Shown here: positions 48,756 through 61,110 of the stretch, piece after piece | Layout of the letters: each line of letters begins with the position of its first letter | Position numbering within the stretch: position 1 is the first letter of the stretch | Origin: Halichoerus grypus | Lineage: Eukaryota > Chordata > Mammalia > Carnivora > Phocidae | Length of the DNA: 64,000 nucleotides | Reading direction: 5' to 3' | Assembly: GCF_964656455.1 (NCBI RefSeq) | Contig: NC_135714.1 | Location: forward strand, 60,909,850 to 60,973,849 | Translations under genes and position numbers: made by a program | The notes under the pieces: generated by a model | Databases searched by the model: none | What the model was told of the DNA's origin: nothing | Seen by the model: only the letters and a program-made list of their open reading frames with translations

Positions 48756-50284
48756 ATAATTAGGCTGAAGACTTATCAGAGGCACAGTGAAACCTGATAA
48801 TAAATTTCAAGGTTAATAGCATAAACCGGCACGCACATAAAATGCAATTGTGTATTAGCAGAGTGCTCCTCAACAGTGGGGCCCTGTGCAGCCTCCCAAT
48901 GCCTCACCTCCCCCGGAGGCCCTGAACCTGGTCATACTGTAACCTAAAACACACGGGCAGAAGGTAAGACTGCTGCAGTCGGTGCTCAGAAGAGCTGCCT
49001 CCAGGCACGAAGAGAGTTGGCCACTGGAGAACTGTGGAGCTGGTGCCAGAAGTGTAGCGCTCTGAAGGCTGCGTGTCCGCACCTCCCGTGTCCTCCTCCC
49101 CGTCCCAACCTCCACAGGGAGTTAGGCAGGTGGATCCATCACTGCACCTTCTAATTCTAATGCAAGCTTCAGGACAAGATGCCCCCGACCGTTGCACAAA
49201 GGACCACGTAGGGTATGAGGACAAAGGCAAGCTCACGTTCCCCACAGTGCTACACCTGAGGATTCTCTTCTTCGCCAGCACAGGTCACGCTGTGGTCTGT
49301 TTGTTAGGTCCACACCTCAGGAGCTTGCAGCGCTGACAGATGCCTCACCCCAACTCCGTGTTCTCACAGAGGGCCTGACGTGGGTGGCTGTCGGTGGAGA
49401 CGCGCTCCAGGCACCTTTCCAAGGAGCACAGTAACATCCAGTGGTCTGGTGCGCCAAACCAGCTGGTTGGCATCCCTCTGACAGCCTTCCTTTGGTTCTA
49501 GAAGCCCAATCTCAGTCCTGAGTTTATGGATCTGTTTCTCATATAGAAGCTGGAGCATCAGGGAGCTTAGGGGAGAGGGAAGCACAGGACAAGTGATTTT
49601 AACTGCCTGCAAGCTGGTTTAGATCTGGATTTCAGCGGCTTCCTGTCAGACCTGGCTCACGGTCTTTTTTGCTGTCCTGCAGAACTCTCACACAACGGTC
49701 CTCAGTATTAAAGTATACTTCAGAAGAGATCTGGAAAAGTCCTGTAATCTAGCCCCTCAGCGGAGGCTGAAATAACAGTACTGAAGAACCAGTACTACCT
49801 CTCAGGTGATTTCTGGTTACTAGGGGTATAATGCTGAACAAGACCGAAAAAGCCCCCACCCTATAATATTTGTTGACCAAGGTCTGTTCCATGGATTAAT
49901 CATCCATTAGATGCTCCTTGGAAAAAAGTTCCTAGGATCAAATTAATTTAGAAAACACTGTTTAGTATAGTTTCCTTTTAGAACATCACATGAACAATAG
50001 TTTATTAAAGACTCAGAAGTCCTATAGCAAATAGAATTAATTTATTTAGCTCGGCATTTTCCAAACATTTCATCATCTAAGGAATCCACGTTCTGTGAGT
50101 GCACTTTAGAAAATGTTTTCATACACTTGTTTTGTGCTCTTTGCTGTGTAAGTATTTAGAAAATACATGTAAACACACAAAAGAGTAATAAGAATTATAA
50201 GTAATATTATAAGACTATGTGGATCGACCACAAAAGTAACATTTTGTCATATTTGCTTCAGATCTTAAGCATTACAAACACCGT

Positions 50285-50600
50285 TGAAGTCTCTTTCATA
50301 TAATGAAAGGGATATAAGGTAATGTCAAGTAGTGGTAAGTACTATGAAGGAAATAAGCAGAGTAACAAGTGGTAAGGATGGGGGAGATGCTCTTGCGTTC
50401 AGGAAGTCTTCTCTCAAGCAGAGACTTGAATCAGGTGAAGAGCATACCATGTGGTGGGAACAGTGGGTACAAAGGCCCTAAGACACTGGAAGATCTTTCA
50501 TGGCTTTGAATTACAGGAAGGAGGCCATTACACTGGAGTGCAGTGAGCAAGAGGGGACCAGTAGAAAATGAGGTTGGGAGCTAGCCAGACCACGATAAGA
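50285..50600 (+). repeat. L2 fragment
   Basis: The sequence includes 'gtggtaagtactatgaagga', 'gcagagacttgaatcaggtg' and 'gggtacaaaggccctaagac'. Confidence 0.6.
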
Positions 50601-51057
50601 AGCTTGACACACTTACCTTGACAGTAAGGCTGTCTCTGTATGGGCTGGAACTGTTGCAGGGAATGAAGACCTCATCCCAAGTTCTTCTTCCCCACCATTA
50701 AAAGTGCGATCTTGGAAGCAAGAATGGCAAAGATAATCAGAATGACGACTTCCAGAAAGTGGTGGAAGAACTCCATAGAGGGTGATGTCAGTGCACTCGA
50801 TGGCACAGCATGCCACTTGGGCCTGTTCCCCACTCAGCTTGGGAGTGGAGATTTCCAAGGGGCAGCCCTCCCTGAGTAGCCCAGAGCATGTCACCATCCT
50901 CACATGGTACATTCCACCTGAGGTTTGGTGGGTTAAGTTTCCTTTAGCCACAGGATGGAACCCATTGTACCCTTGCTCTGCTTAAAGATATTTACACCAG
51001 TGATTTCGTATTTCTAGACATCATCTACATTTTGAGATGTTAGTAATGACACTTCTT

Positions 51058-51429
51058 TTTTTTTTAAATACAATTTTTGTATTTTTATTTTTGGACAATT
51101 TGGTAGCCTCTATATTTTAACAACAGTTTTTAATACATGACTGATATGATTGATAATTTAAAAATTATACTATTTTTTCTAATGTTATATATATATTTTT
51201 TATTTAAATTTTTTTATTGTTATGTTAATCCCCATACATTACATCATTAGTTTTAGATATAGTGTTCCATGATTCATTGTTTGTGCATAACACCCAGTGC
51301 TCCATGCAGAACGTGCCCTCCTCAATACCCATCACCAGGCTAACCCATCCTCCCACCCCCCTCCCCTCTAGAACCCTCAGTTTGTTTTTCAGAGTCCATC
51401 GTCTCTCATGGTTCTTCTCCCCCTCCGAT
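51058..51429 (-). mobile_element. Carnivore L1 3' end with 3'-transduced flank, antisense
   Basis: The whole unit is bounded by an 18-bp perfect duplication, TTAGTAATGACACTTCTT, at 51040-51057 and 51430-51447. On the L1 sense strand it holds the 3' UTR (51429 down to about 51208), the L1's own A-rich end, about 130 bp of non-L1 sequence (about 51195-51066) and a second A-tail. AATAAA (sense strand, 51089-51084) lies about 18 nt before that tail, where a poly(A) signal should be. This is the structure expected of L1 3' transduction. Confidence 0.85.
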
Positions 51430-53218
51430 TTAGTAATGACACTTCTTCCCCTTCAATAGAGTTTCAGTTATTCCGTTTCTTTGCTTTGACTTTTTGTGTG
51501 TCCCTAAGTAGATCTGAATTATCCTTTCAGTGAAAGACTGCTAAAATTCCCAGCAGTTGGGGATTAAGTAGTGCCTACCACCTGCATGGAATTGGTGAGC
51601 AAAAGGGCCATGATGGGGTATACGGCTCCCATTTCCACTCGAAGCATTAGCTCTGAATCTTCTGTTAGAAGAGATAAAGGGAAGCGTAAGTGGGTCATAC
51701 AAGATTATCCTCAACTGAGCTGTCATGTACGTTAACACAGTCTTCATCTGAAGGGGAACTGGAAAGGGGGGGAGGGGGTAAAATCTGGCGGTGACATATG
51801 CCACACCGTTGGGTGCCAGGACTGGTATCTCTAGTCTGGCTGGCTCAAGAGCTGTTCCTTCTTTTCTCTCTTGAATTTATACCTGTCCCTCCCGAAGGGG
51901 GAGGCTCCATTCAGTAAACTGACTCTGTCTAAAAAAGAAAAATTACATTCTTGAGGTGAACTGCTGAAAATGTAGTCTTCCTTGAATTCCAGTGCCAGTT
52001 TTGAGTCAGAATATGGTCCTTCCGGTCTCTTGCCATAGACCCTGGATTTAGGCCAGCCATAAAACATTATCCTATGCTTAGTCAAGAAGACACTGTATTT
52101 ACTTCAATGAGATCCAGAAATATAATCATAGCCCCATGAATTTTAATAGTGCTTAAATGCCTATTCATTTAAAAGTACAAAAGCTTAGCAAAAAGTTTTA
52201 GTGTTTACCCTTCTGTAGAGAATGGTGAGTCACAAACATTTGAACAGTTTCGAGATTGATTTTTGAACCACTTACTCCTTTCTGTATGCCCTCACTCCCC
52301 CCAACATGCTAGGTGAAGTATATTTTAACATTTGTAACTAAAGCTAATTAGAAGTAATTTTGTTTTGAGGCAACTCTCTGGGGGATGCCATGTCAGGATT
52401 GAGAATCATTCCCCTTCCCCCAGCAGGCTCTGAAAATCACCTGGAGGACTGTGTAAAGGAGAAGGTCTTACCTTTCTAAGTGTTTGAAGGAGGCTTTGCT
52501 CTGGCTTTGGGAAGCCATCCACAGGTGATGGACTCCTGTAATTAAGACTTCCAAAGCTTCCCTCTCCTGTCAGCTTTTTCTGACTTTGCCATTTCTCTGA
52601 ATTTCTCTCATTCAGCTTTGTGTTTAGCTTTCTCACTACAATCAAATTGTCTCTAGTAGTTGAGATTCCAGGAAGATTGCCAGGGTATAGCCCTTCAATT
52701 CCATAAAAAGGAAAGATTAACTAAAAACACACACGTGCACACAGTCTCCCTCACCCGGTGCACGTGCCTGGTCTCTTACTAAGCTCTTCCCCTTCTTCCC
52801 ACAAAGAGCCCTAAGAGACACAAAACTGCAGTCTCTCTCACTCCTCCTCCTCCTCTCTTCTTTCCTCCCCCATCGCTCATTGCTTGGCACACACAGAATG
52901 TCACTTGCAGCACGTAGCAAGTCACATCAATGTGTTGCCTCTACCCAGAGGCCACGTGGCTTCCTCTGCGCCCCCTGTTCCGCCCCTTGCAAGCCCGGGT
53001 GATTAATTAGAGGCGCACAGGTTACAGTGTTGGGCAATTACTCCTAGTGACAACACACAAGGAGGCTGAGCAAGGCCCAAATTGGCCCTTTTCACCCACC
53101 CTTCCAAAAACCAAACATCTTGCACAAGAGTACATTTATAAGCTGGGCCCTGTGCCTGTGAGCCTCCCAAACGCTAACAGCTCAGTGGTGCCGACTGCTT
53201 TGTCTCCCTTTCTTCTAG

Positions 53219-56200
53219 CTCCTCTACCAGTGACCTCTCCAGCTTTGACCATGCTTATCTGAGGCGAAGCCCTGACCGCTGCAGTTCCCAGGGGAGCATG
53301 GAGAGCCTGGAGCCCAGTGGGGGATACCCACCCTGCCATCTTCTTTCCCCTGCCAAGTCCACCGGCAGCATTGACCAGCTCAGCCACCTCCATAACAAGA
53401 GAGACTCGGCATACAGCTCCTTCTCCACCAGTTCTAGCATCCTAGAGTATCCACCCCCTGGCATCTCTAGCCGGGAGCGGTCAGGCTCCATGGACACCAC
53501 TTCTGCTCGGGGTGGCCTCCTAGAAGGGATGAGGCAGGCAGACATTCGCTATGTCAAGACAGTCTATGATCCCCGGAGGGGAGTCTCGGCCGAGTATGAG
53601 GTGAACTCTTCAGCCCTCCTTCTCCAAGGGAGGGAGGCCCGAGCGTCAGCAGATGGTCAGGGCTATGATAAATGGCATAATGTTCCTCGGGGCAAGGGAG
53701 CACCACCCCCATCCTGGAGCCAGCAGTGCCCCAGTGCCTTGGAGACTGCCACTCCCAACCTGCCTCCTAAAGTGGGCGCACCCCTGCCCCCAGCTCGGAG
53801 CGACAGTTACACAGCCTTTCGGCAGCGAGAACGACCCAGCTCGTGGTCTAGCCTCGATCAGAAGCGGTTCTGTCGGCCTCAGGCAAACCCGGCAGGCTCC
53901 CTGAAATCTCCCTTCATAGAGGAACAGCTGCATACTGTGCTGGAGAAGAGTCCAGAGAACAGCCCCCCAGCGAAGCCCAAGCATAGTTATCCCCAGAAGG
54001 CCCAACCTGGCCAACCTCTGCTGCCAACTGGCATCTACCCGGTTCCTTCTCTGGAGCCCCACTTTGCCCAGGTGCCCCAGCCTTCTGTGAGTAGTAACGG
54101 CACGCTCTACCCAGCACTGGCCAAGGAGAGTGGGTATACAGCTCCTCATGGAGCTTGTGACAAGATGGCTACCTTTGACGAGAATGGGAACCAAAACGGA
54201 TCTAGCAGGCCTGGGTTTGCCTTCTACCAGCCTCTAGAACATGATTCTGTGTCCCCAGGAGAGAGGAAACCTGAAACTTCAGCCAGATGTGTCCCCTACA
54301 AAGTCCATTTCCCTTCAGTACCTGAAAATGAGGAGGATACCTCCCTGGAGAGACAGCTCACACCTCTCCGAGGCAACAGCCCACATCCCAATGAGAGAAG
54401 GAGCACCCACAGCAACAAACCATATTCTAGTTACCACAGCCTCAGATCCCCTCAGGCCTGGCAAGTGGGTGAAGACAAGAGGTCCTCCAGGCCCTCAGAG
54501 CCTTGGGCGGGTGATTTACATGAAGACCACAATGCCAACCTGCAGCAGAGGCTGGAGAGGGAAAGCCTAGGCCAGAGCCTGTCGAACAACTTTGGCAGGA
54601 CCAAGCCAGGCTTTTCCTCTCTCCAAAACATTCCTGAGAGTCTAAGAGGGCAAAGCAGATTGGAGCTAGGAGGAGGAGCCCAGGAGGGCTACCTGGAGGG
54701 CTGGTCTACCTCTGTAGTCAACAGCAAGGTAGAAGACTCTGGAAGGAAAGCTGTTCCTGACCACAGGAGCCAGCTGGACAGGCCAGTCTCCTATCCGAGG
54801 CCCGAGGCAAGAACCAGTGCCTTGGCCTCTTTGCCCAGTTCAGACCCGCGGTATGAGGAGCCTCCCTCCCCACCCCACCAGCAGATAGACAGTCTGGGCA
54901 GGAGGCGGCTCAGCTCCAGCAGCACCTCCGCTCTGCAGGGCTTGCAGTATGGGAACCCCCACTGCTCCGTGCTGGACAAGGTTTCCAAGCTCGAGCAGCG
55001 AGAGCAAGGGAGCCAGAGACCCCCCAGTGTGAGCAGCTCTACTTACGGCCACAACTACAGGCCCAACAGGACGCTTGCGACTTCTAATACTTTTGGGAAT
55101 GACTTTGAGGAGACAAAAGCCAATGTCCGTTTTTCTGAACCCACTGAACCCATAGGCAATGGGGAGCAGCACTTCAAAAACGAGGAGCCGAAGCTGGAAG
55201 AGGTTTCCTGGCAGCCATATGGTCAGCAGTTGAGGCGGGGTGCCGATGTCGGCCGTGGCCCCCAACTTCACGGCAGTGAGCCCCCGAGGCGGGACCCTCA
55301 CCTGCTCCGCAGCCAGAGCACCTTTCAGCTCTTCGGCGAGCCGGAGAAGGAGCCCGTGTGGCTGCGCGAGAGGCCCGGCACGCCCGAGTCGCCGGTGCTG
55401 GACGCCCCCTTCAGCCGTGCCTACCGGAACAGCATCAAGGACGCGCAGTCCCGTGTCCTGGGGGCCACCTCCTTTCGACGCCGGGACCTCGAGCTGGGGA
55501 CACCCGCAACTTCGAGACCCTGGCGCCCGCGGCCCGCCTCGGCGCACGTGGGGCTGCGGAGCCCAGAGGCAGCGCCATCCGCCTCCCCACACACCCCTCG
55601 CGAGCGGCACAGTGTGACCCCGGCCGAGGGCGACCCTGCCCGACCCGCGCCCCCTGCCGCCCGAAGGGGGCCGCGCCGCCGCCTGACCCCCGAGCAGAAG
55701 AAGCGCTCCTACTCAGAGCCTGAGAAGATGAACGAGGTGGGGATCTCGGAGGAGGCCGAGCCGGCGCCCTCGAGCCCGCAGAGGAAGGGGCTGCGTTTCC
55801 CCGAGAGCACGGTGGCGGACCGGCGCCGCATCTTCGAGCGCGACGGCAAGGCCTGCTCCACGCTCAGCCTGTCGGGCCCGGAGCTCAAGCAGTTCCAGCA
55901 GAGCGCCCTGGCCGACTACATTCAGCGCAAGACCGGCAAGCGGCCTTCCTCCGCCGCCGCCTGCGGCCTCCAGGAGCCCGGGCTGCTGCGGGAGCGCGCC
56001 CAGAGCACCTACCTGCAGCCTGGCCCCGCGGCGCCCGAAGGCCCCAGCCTCGCCTCGGCCTCCAGCCTCTGCTCCCTGCGGGAAGCCAGTCTGCAGCCCC
56101 GCAGGGAGGCCGTCCTCCTGCCGGCCGCAGCAGTGGGGGGCGCGGGCGAGTCCCCGCGGGCCCCCAGAGATCGCAGCAGCTCCTTCGCTGGAGGCCGCCT

Positions 56201-56444
56201 CCTAGGGGAACGGCGACGCGGGGACCAAGCCCCAAGGGAGCAGCTCGGTGGAGCTAGTAACTATGGACCAATGAGCACCCAGAGGGTGGACAGGACCCCT
56301 GGGGAGCCCTCCGCGTGGGGAGCCGCGGCCAAGAGGGCTGGGAAGTCCATGTCTGCAGAGGACCTGCTGGAGCGCTCCGATGTCCTGGCGGTCCCTGTCC
56401 ATGTGAGATCACGGTCCTCGCCCACTGCAGACAAGAAGTGTCAG
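53219..56444 (+). CDS. SHROOM3: SHROOM3 exon 5 (giant central exon with actin-binding ASD1)
   Basis: This single 3226-nt exon encodes about 1075 residues. The acceptor tctccctttcttctag precedes it and the donor tgtcag-gtaagtg ends it. The entry phase takes one base (C), then reads SSTSDLSSFDHAYLRRSPD. The exit is phase 0 after Gln. The frame is fully open and colinear with human SHROOM3: SIDQLSHLHNKRDSAYSSF near the start, SPFIEEQLHTVLEKSPENSP, and FSRAYRNSIKDAQSRVLGAT. The conserved ASD1 part has SYSEPEKMNEVG at about exon residue 830 and GPELKQFQQSALADYIQRK from about 886. A third conserved block, KSMSAEDLLERSDVL, starts at about 1042. ASD1 binds F-actin and recruits SHROOM3 to apical junctions. 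ASD2, which binds ROCK, lies beyond the window. The sequence is Ser/Pro-rich and presumably disordered outside these blocks. The last kilobase is much richer in GC and CpG than the first two. No frameshift or premature stop is seen. Confidence 0.98.
55240..56250. promoter_or_regulatory. SHROOM3: Intragenic CpG-dense block inside exon 5
   Basis: CpG dinucleotides are frequent throughout this part of the exon (ggcgccctcgagcccgcag, gcggaccggcgccgcatct and similar), while the first two thirds of the exon and both flanking introns are CpG-poor. It overlaps the ASD1-coding segment. It may be an orphan (exonic) CpG island with regulatory or methylation behaviour, or only codon-level GC richness. The boundaries are by eye. 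Confidence 0.55.
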
Positions 56445-56617
56445 GTAAGTGCAACCAGAGGGTCTTAGAATGGGGCCCTTCGGCCCCAGAACTTTTGTGA
56501 GGCTCCCCTATCCCCCCGCTTCTCCCCACTCTAATTTTACTGTTATATGCAAAAGGGTAGCATGTTTTCATGGAGTGATTTCTTTCTCCATGCCATGATA
56601 CCCTTACAGAGATACAT

Positions 56618-56660
56618 AGGTGGGGGGGGGGGTGTGTGGGTGTGGGTGTGTGTGTGTGCC
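56618..56660 (+). repeat. G-rich/(TG)n tract just after exon 5
   Basis: Low-complexity sequence with a run of G followed by alternating TG, about 175 bp downstream of the exon 5 donor. Confidence 0.85.
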
Positions 56661-57299
56661 CTTCATTTTAGGAAGTTACCCACCTCTCAGGGCAAGAATG
56701 CATGGTTAGGAAAAGTTAGGGATTATCTTTTTTGCTGGTTTGGTTTTTTTATATTCATGGAATAGAGACTGTCTCAGTATTTTAAAGATTTTAGCTTTGC
56801 ACCCTCTGTTTCTGACTTTTACATTTACAAAACAAGAATTATTAACTCTAATAAGTTATTGGCTATCAAACTCCTGGCCCTCAGCTAAGTATGCTTTACA
56901 TTTGTTATCTCATTAAGCCTCAATCCTCCTGTGTAGTATATTGCCCACATCAAACCTATCTGAATTCTTGGAGTGCACCACTTTGGTGAGATAGGAGAAT
57001 CACAGACTTTCCAATTCTCACATAAAAGGATTTTCTAATAAAGATTTCAAACTATTCAAAGATTATGAAGTGCTTTCCACTGAAGATTTCAGCATAGCTA
57101 AGCAATAGAACCTGAGCACTAACTCCCAGGAGTCTACTAATTGCCCTAATTCTTAGTCACTCCTTGCTGCGAGTGCACTGCAGATCAAAGGCCTACCTCA
57201 TGGTTCCCTTCCCACCTCAGAAGATACTAGGAATTCACATGTAGGTCAGCACAGGGGAGAACACTCCTCCACTGTCCCTTCTCGCATTCTGTTTTCCCC

Positions 57300-57615
57300 A
57301 GCAGAGAAGTCAGTCGTTTAGCAAGACTTTGTAGAGCATGTGTTGTATGAAAAGCACTGTACTACGAGGTTGCAGGAAACACAGAAAGACGTAAGGCTCA
57401 TGCCTTTCTGGGGTTCACAGCTGAGCAAGGAATATGATGAACTTCTATATAAATGACACACAGGACTAGCGAATGCTTTGGGAGCAGTGATAAATAATAT
57501 GCTATGGAGGGGAGAGTGATTAATTCTAACTGAGGAGATATAAGGGCTTCTCTTGAAGGAGATGGTATTTGAACCAGGCTGTGAAGGATGGGTAAGATGT
57601 TGACTAAGGATTGGG
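57300..57615 (+). repeat. L2 fragment
   Basis: The sequence includes 'gaaaagcactgtactacgag', 'aggagatggtatttgaacca' and 'ggctgtgaaggatgggtaag'. Confidence 0.55.
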
Positions 57616-59629
57616 GTTGGTAGAAACAGCTGCAAAGAAAGAAAAATTCAGACATTACTGCCTGAGAAGTTTTTTGCTGCACTGCTTCTGAAACAAAATA
57701 CTGTACCCATCTAGATATTTTGTTTCAAAATACCCAGAAATATTTTCTCTCCAGGATAAATGCACAAAAAATTGTATAGAGGCAATCCTCCATAAGCTTT
57801 CACTAACCATTTTCTTCCCCTCAGAATGAAGCACAGAGCTAATTTCCACTCCTTATCCTACCACTAAAACACTTAAAATCCATGTATGTAACATACAATT
57901 TCAGCTAGTTTGATGAACTTCAGTAGCATAACTACCCCAACATTTTCTTAATTTTTCTTCCCATGTTCTCTAAAGAAAACAGAAATGTTTAGGTGAAAAC
58001 TAAATCATATTCGGCTATTTCTTACTATATTTCATTATTCTCCCTTGGGGAATTGGTTGGATGGCTCTGAATGTTACTCTGCTTTCTCCCCAAATATTGA
58101 GAAAGTGGTAAACTGGGAAATAAAGCTAAAACATAGGTGTAGGGAAATGACGAAATTCCTCCAAATCCCAGCTGAATACGTTATTTGAAAAACTTTTAGA
58201 AAAGTACAGAACATTATTTACATCCTCTTCAATAAAGAGAATACCATATTTAGATATTTAATTTGGGGACTTTGATGCCAGAAGGGGAATATTTTCAAAA
58301 TGAAATACTTTCTCTCTGCTGCTTTGCTCCTACAAATTCTGAAAACAGATTACCAGCCCCCAGATTGTAATTGTGCCAGGACTGTGCTCTGGAGCATCCT
58401 TCTCCCATTCTCCCACCAGCAACCAGACCTTGCCTGCCCCAAGACCTGGGCCACGGCAAGGTCTTCGCCTTGCATCTTCTTCATATAGCCATCCTCTACC
58501 CTACTTGTAGAACTAGTTAAAAAACAAAACTAGTCTCTACACAATTACTGTGGTTCTTATTTCAGGATATTGTATTTTTTTAATGTGCATGAATTCTAGA
58601 GACTTTACAATTATTATTAAGCTTTAATGAAGGTATTCAATAAGAATTTGTCTCATCCCAGCTTTAGAGAACTCTGAGAAATTAAATAACCCTGCAGAAA
58701 CTGTCTGCCTACTAAGTTAAAGCCAAAATTTGAAGTCGTTTTCTAGGGCTGGCTCATTCCATGGCATCCTGAACAAATGTTCCTTGCTCCTGCCAGCCAG
58801 ATGCTTATAGAGCAGGATTTTATAAGCTTTTGACAAGGATTCAGTTCCTTTTCAGAAGTCCATTAGTGAGGACAGTTTCTGCCTCCCAGACAAGGTCAAC
58901 ATGGAAATCAGTTTCTCTGTTTATACAAATTGTTCATTCTTGCACCTAAATAACTGCAGAAGGCTGCCACCACTCGTAGCCTGAGACCTGCTCAGACACT
59001 CAGGAGGCCTGGGCCTCTCCTTAGCCAGCGATGGTTCTCTCTGAAACATGCAACCTTTTACTACTTCTCTCTTAATTCTTCTTCATTTGAAAAGTGTAAC
59101 TGCAGAACAAATGGATATTAGTGATGGCGCTGAAGGACACATCAAATTCTTGCCTATTTCCTACTTTCTATGAAACTTTGGAAAACTTAACCTTTTTAAA
59201 ATGGGTGGGCCCTGAAAAAGCTGCCAGAAAATACCCAAATATTTCTGCTTCGGAGATGAAAATTTACACCTATTCATTGCATAGATTTAGAATCCAGCAA
59301 AGGCTATAAAAAGAAACCTTTGGAGAAATAAGATTCCTGGCTGGGAGTTGCTTTTTCCAGATGCTGAGTTAGAGGTTTCTCTGGTTCTCACTGTATTTAC
59401 AGAGACCTTGGTTCCTGATATATAAGATATTCCCCATGTGATGGTGTGACAAACATCATTTAATTGCTGAGGAAATTGCTTAGTTCATCCCACAGTGTTG
59501 GATATAGGCTTGATTCTGTAGAATGCAGCTTGTAAATCATTTTAGCACCCCTCAGGAAGCACCCATTCAAGCTTGTGCATAAACAGAATCACCTTTCCAC
59601 AAAATGTGAAGTTACAAATAGCTAATAAT

Positions 59630-59850
59630 AATAAATGTCTACTGTGTATGCACCAGTCATTGTTCTACATGTTTTATAAGCATAAAAATAATCCTCACAT
59701 CTACGCAAAGAAGTAGATACTATTGTTATCTCTGTATTACAGATGAGGGATCTGAGACACAGAAAGGATGAGAAATTTGCCCCAGGTAGTGGGAGGGAGG
59801 TTTTTGACCCCATGCTGTCTGGCTCCAGATTCTGCAAGTCACGATACCAT
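59630..59850 (+). repeat. MIR
   Basis: The sequence includes 'attacagatgagggatctga' and 'gacacagaaaggatgagaaa'. Confidence 0.7.
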
Positions 59851-60899
59851 ACTCCCTCCTTGAATAAAAAAAGACTGGGGGAGGGAGGAGGCAAGAGTTA
59901 AATATCTGAAAACTTCAAGCCAATGAATTGATTTCATTTTAACATTTACTGATTACTGTTATCCACATTTAAATAAAATTTTAAGATTTCTCAAATGGAT
60001 TCCTAATTCATTTTTGCAGATACTTGGAACCTGATATCCAAAGTAGATGAATACTATCATCTTCATATTTCACTGGCCACAGAGTTAGTAGGATATCTAA
60101 CTCCGAACCCAAAGCAAGAGTGTAAGGATTGGGACTCAACTTTAGGTTTATAATAAAGTTTTAAGTTTGCTATGCCTAATGAAGACTAAGAACAGGGGTA
60201 TTTTTTTAAGTCAGTCATCAGAAGTCAGATAACTAACAAACACAAATAGACATTTACCCAAGTATCTACTGGAATATACCTTGTATTTCTCCCATAGCCA
60301 TTGCTGTTTCCTAAATTGCCGTAAGTACTTTATTTTCTATAAACTGGTAGGAAGTATAAAGTCTTCTTTGGCAGTGAATATATGCCCAAATCAGAGCAAG
60401 TAAATGCAACAGAAACTGATCTCCTTGGGCTTGTACTAGGTTGGACTTCTGTCCAAATGATATTGTCATCAACAGAGTTAGTTTTCTTAATGGCCTATTA
60501 GTGGATCTAACTTCCTTTATCTTGTGCACACCCACATAAATATCAACTTAAGCTTGATATTCTGGGGGCCAACTCATGTGACTGCAGAGGTTAAACTCCT
60601 TTTCATACTGAAATTCAAAGGAAATAAGAAAATGGGAAAATAGACTTAATTGTTAGTGGGCAAGGAGCTCACAGGGGATCTAGAGGCATTCCCAGTTAAT
60701 TGCACATTCTTGTCAAGAGGGGGGTGGAGTGGGGAAAGATTTTAGAAGGACCATAAGGTTCCATGGAGAGCAGGAATTCCCATTCCCTAGAGTGATATTT
60801 GAGCAAATTGGAGACGCATGGAACTCCTTTTTCTCAGAGTATGCAAATCTGATTGCATCCAGCCCAGCCTCTACTCACTTATGAAGATGCCAAGGACAG

Positions 60900-61110
60900 A
60901 TCTTGGGCTTTGAAGACATCATGGTTTGAATGCTTGCTCCTCCACTTTAACTGTGGGTAAATACTTCACCTCTCTGAGCTGCAGTTACCTCCCTCACCTT
61001 AGTGTTACAGATTAAATAACAGAGGGACTACTAAGTTACCTGATACAATTCCAGGCACATAATTTGAGGATTTTAAGGTACTTTGCAGTGTCTGGGACTC
61101 AGTAAATGCA
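60900..61110 (+). repeat. MIR
   Basis: The sequence includes 'gtgggtaaatacttcacctc' and 'gggactcagtaaatgcaata'. Confidence 0.6.

Larger units (their letters stand above)
47174..53218 (+). other. SHROOM3: SHROOM3 intron 4
   Basis: The intron is about 6.0 kb, phase 2, between good donor and acceptor sites. It contains MIR fragments (47635-47790, 48535-48755), an L2 fragment (50285-50600) and a recent L1 3' end with a transduced flank (51058-51429). The stretches 48770-50280 and 51450-53200 show nothing I recognise apart from a pyrimidine-rich acceptor tract just before exon 5. Confidence 0.88.

Noticed and set aside
54840..55610. A 256-residue open frame on the minus strand of exon 5 (and shorter ones at 53646-54194 and 55885-56235)
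   Set aside because: These are shadows of the strongly coding, GC-rich SHROOM3 exon on the other strand. Composition is Pro/Arg/Gly-rich, there is no family similarity, and the + strand reading is certain.
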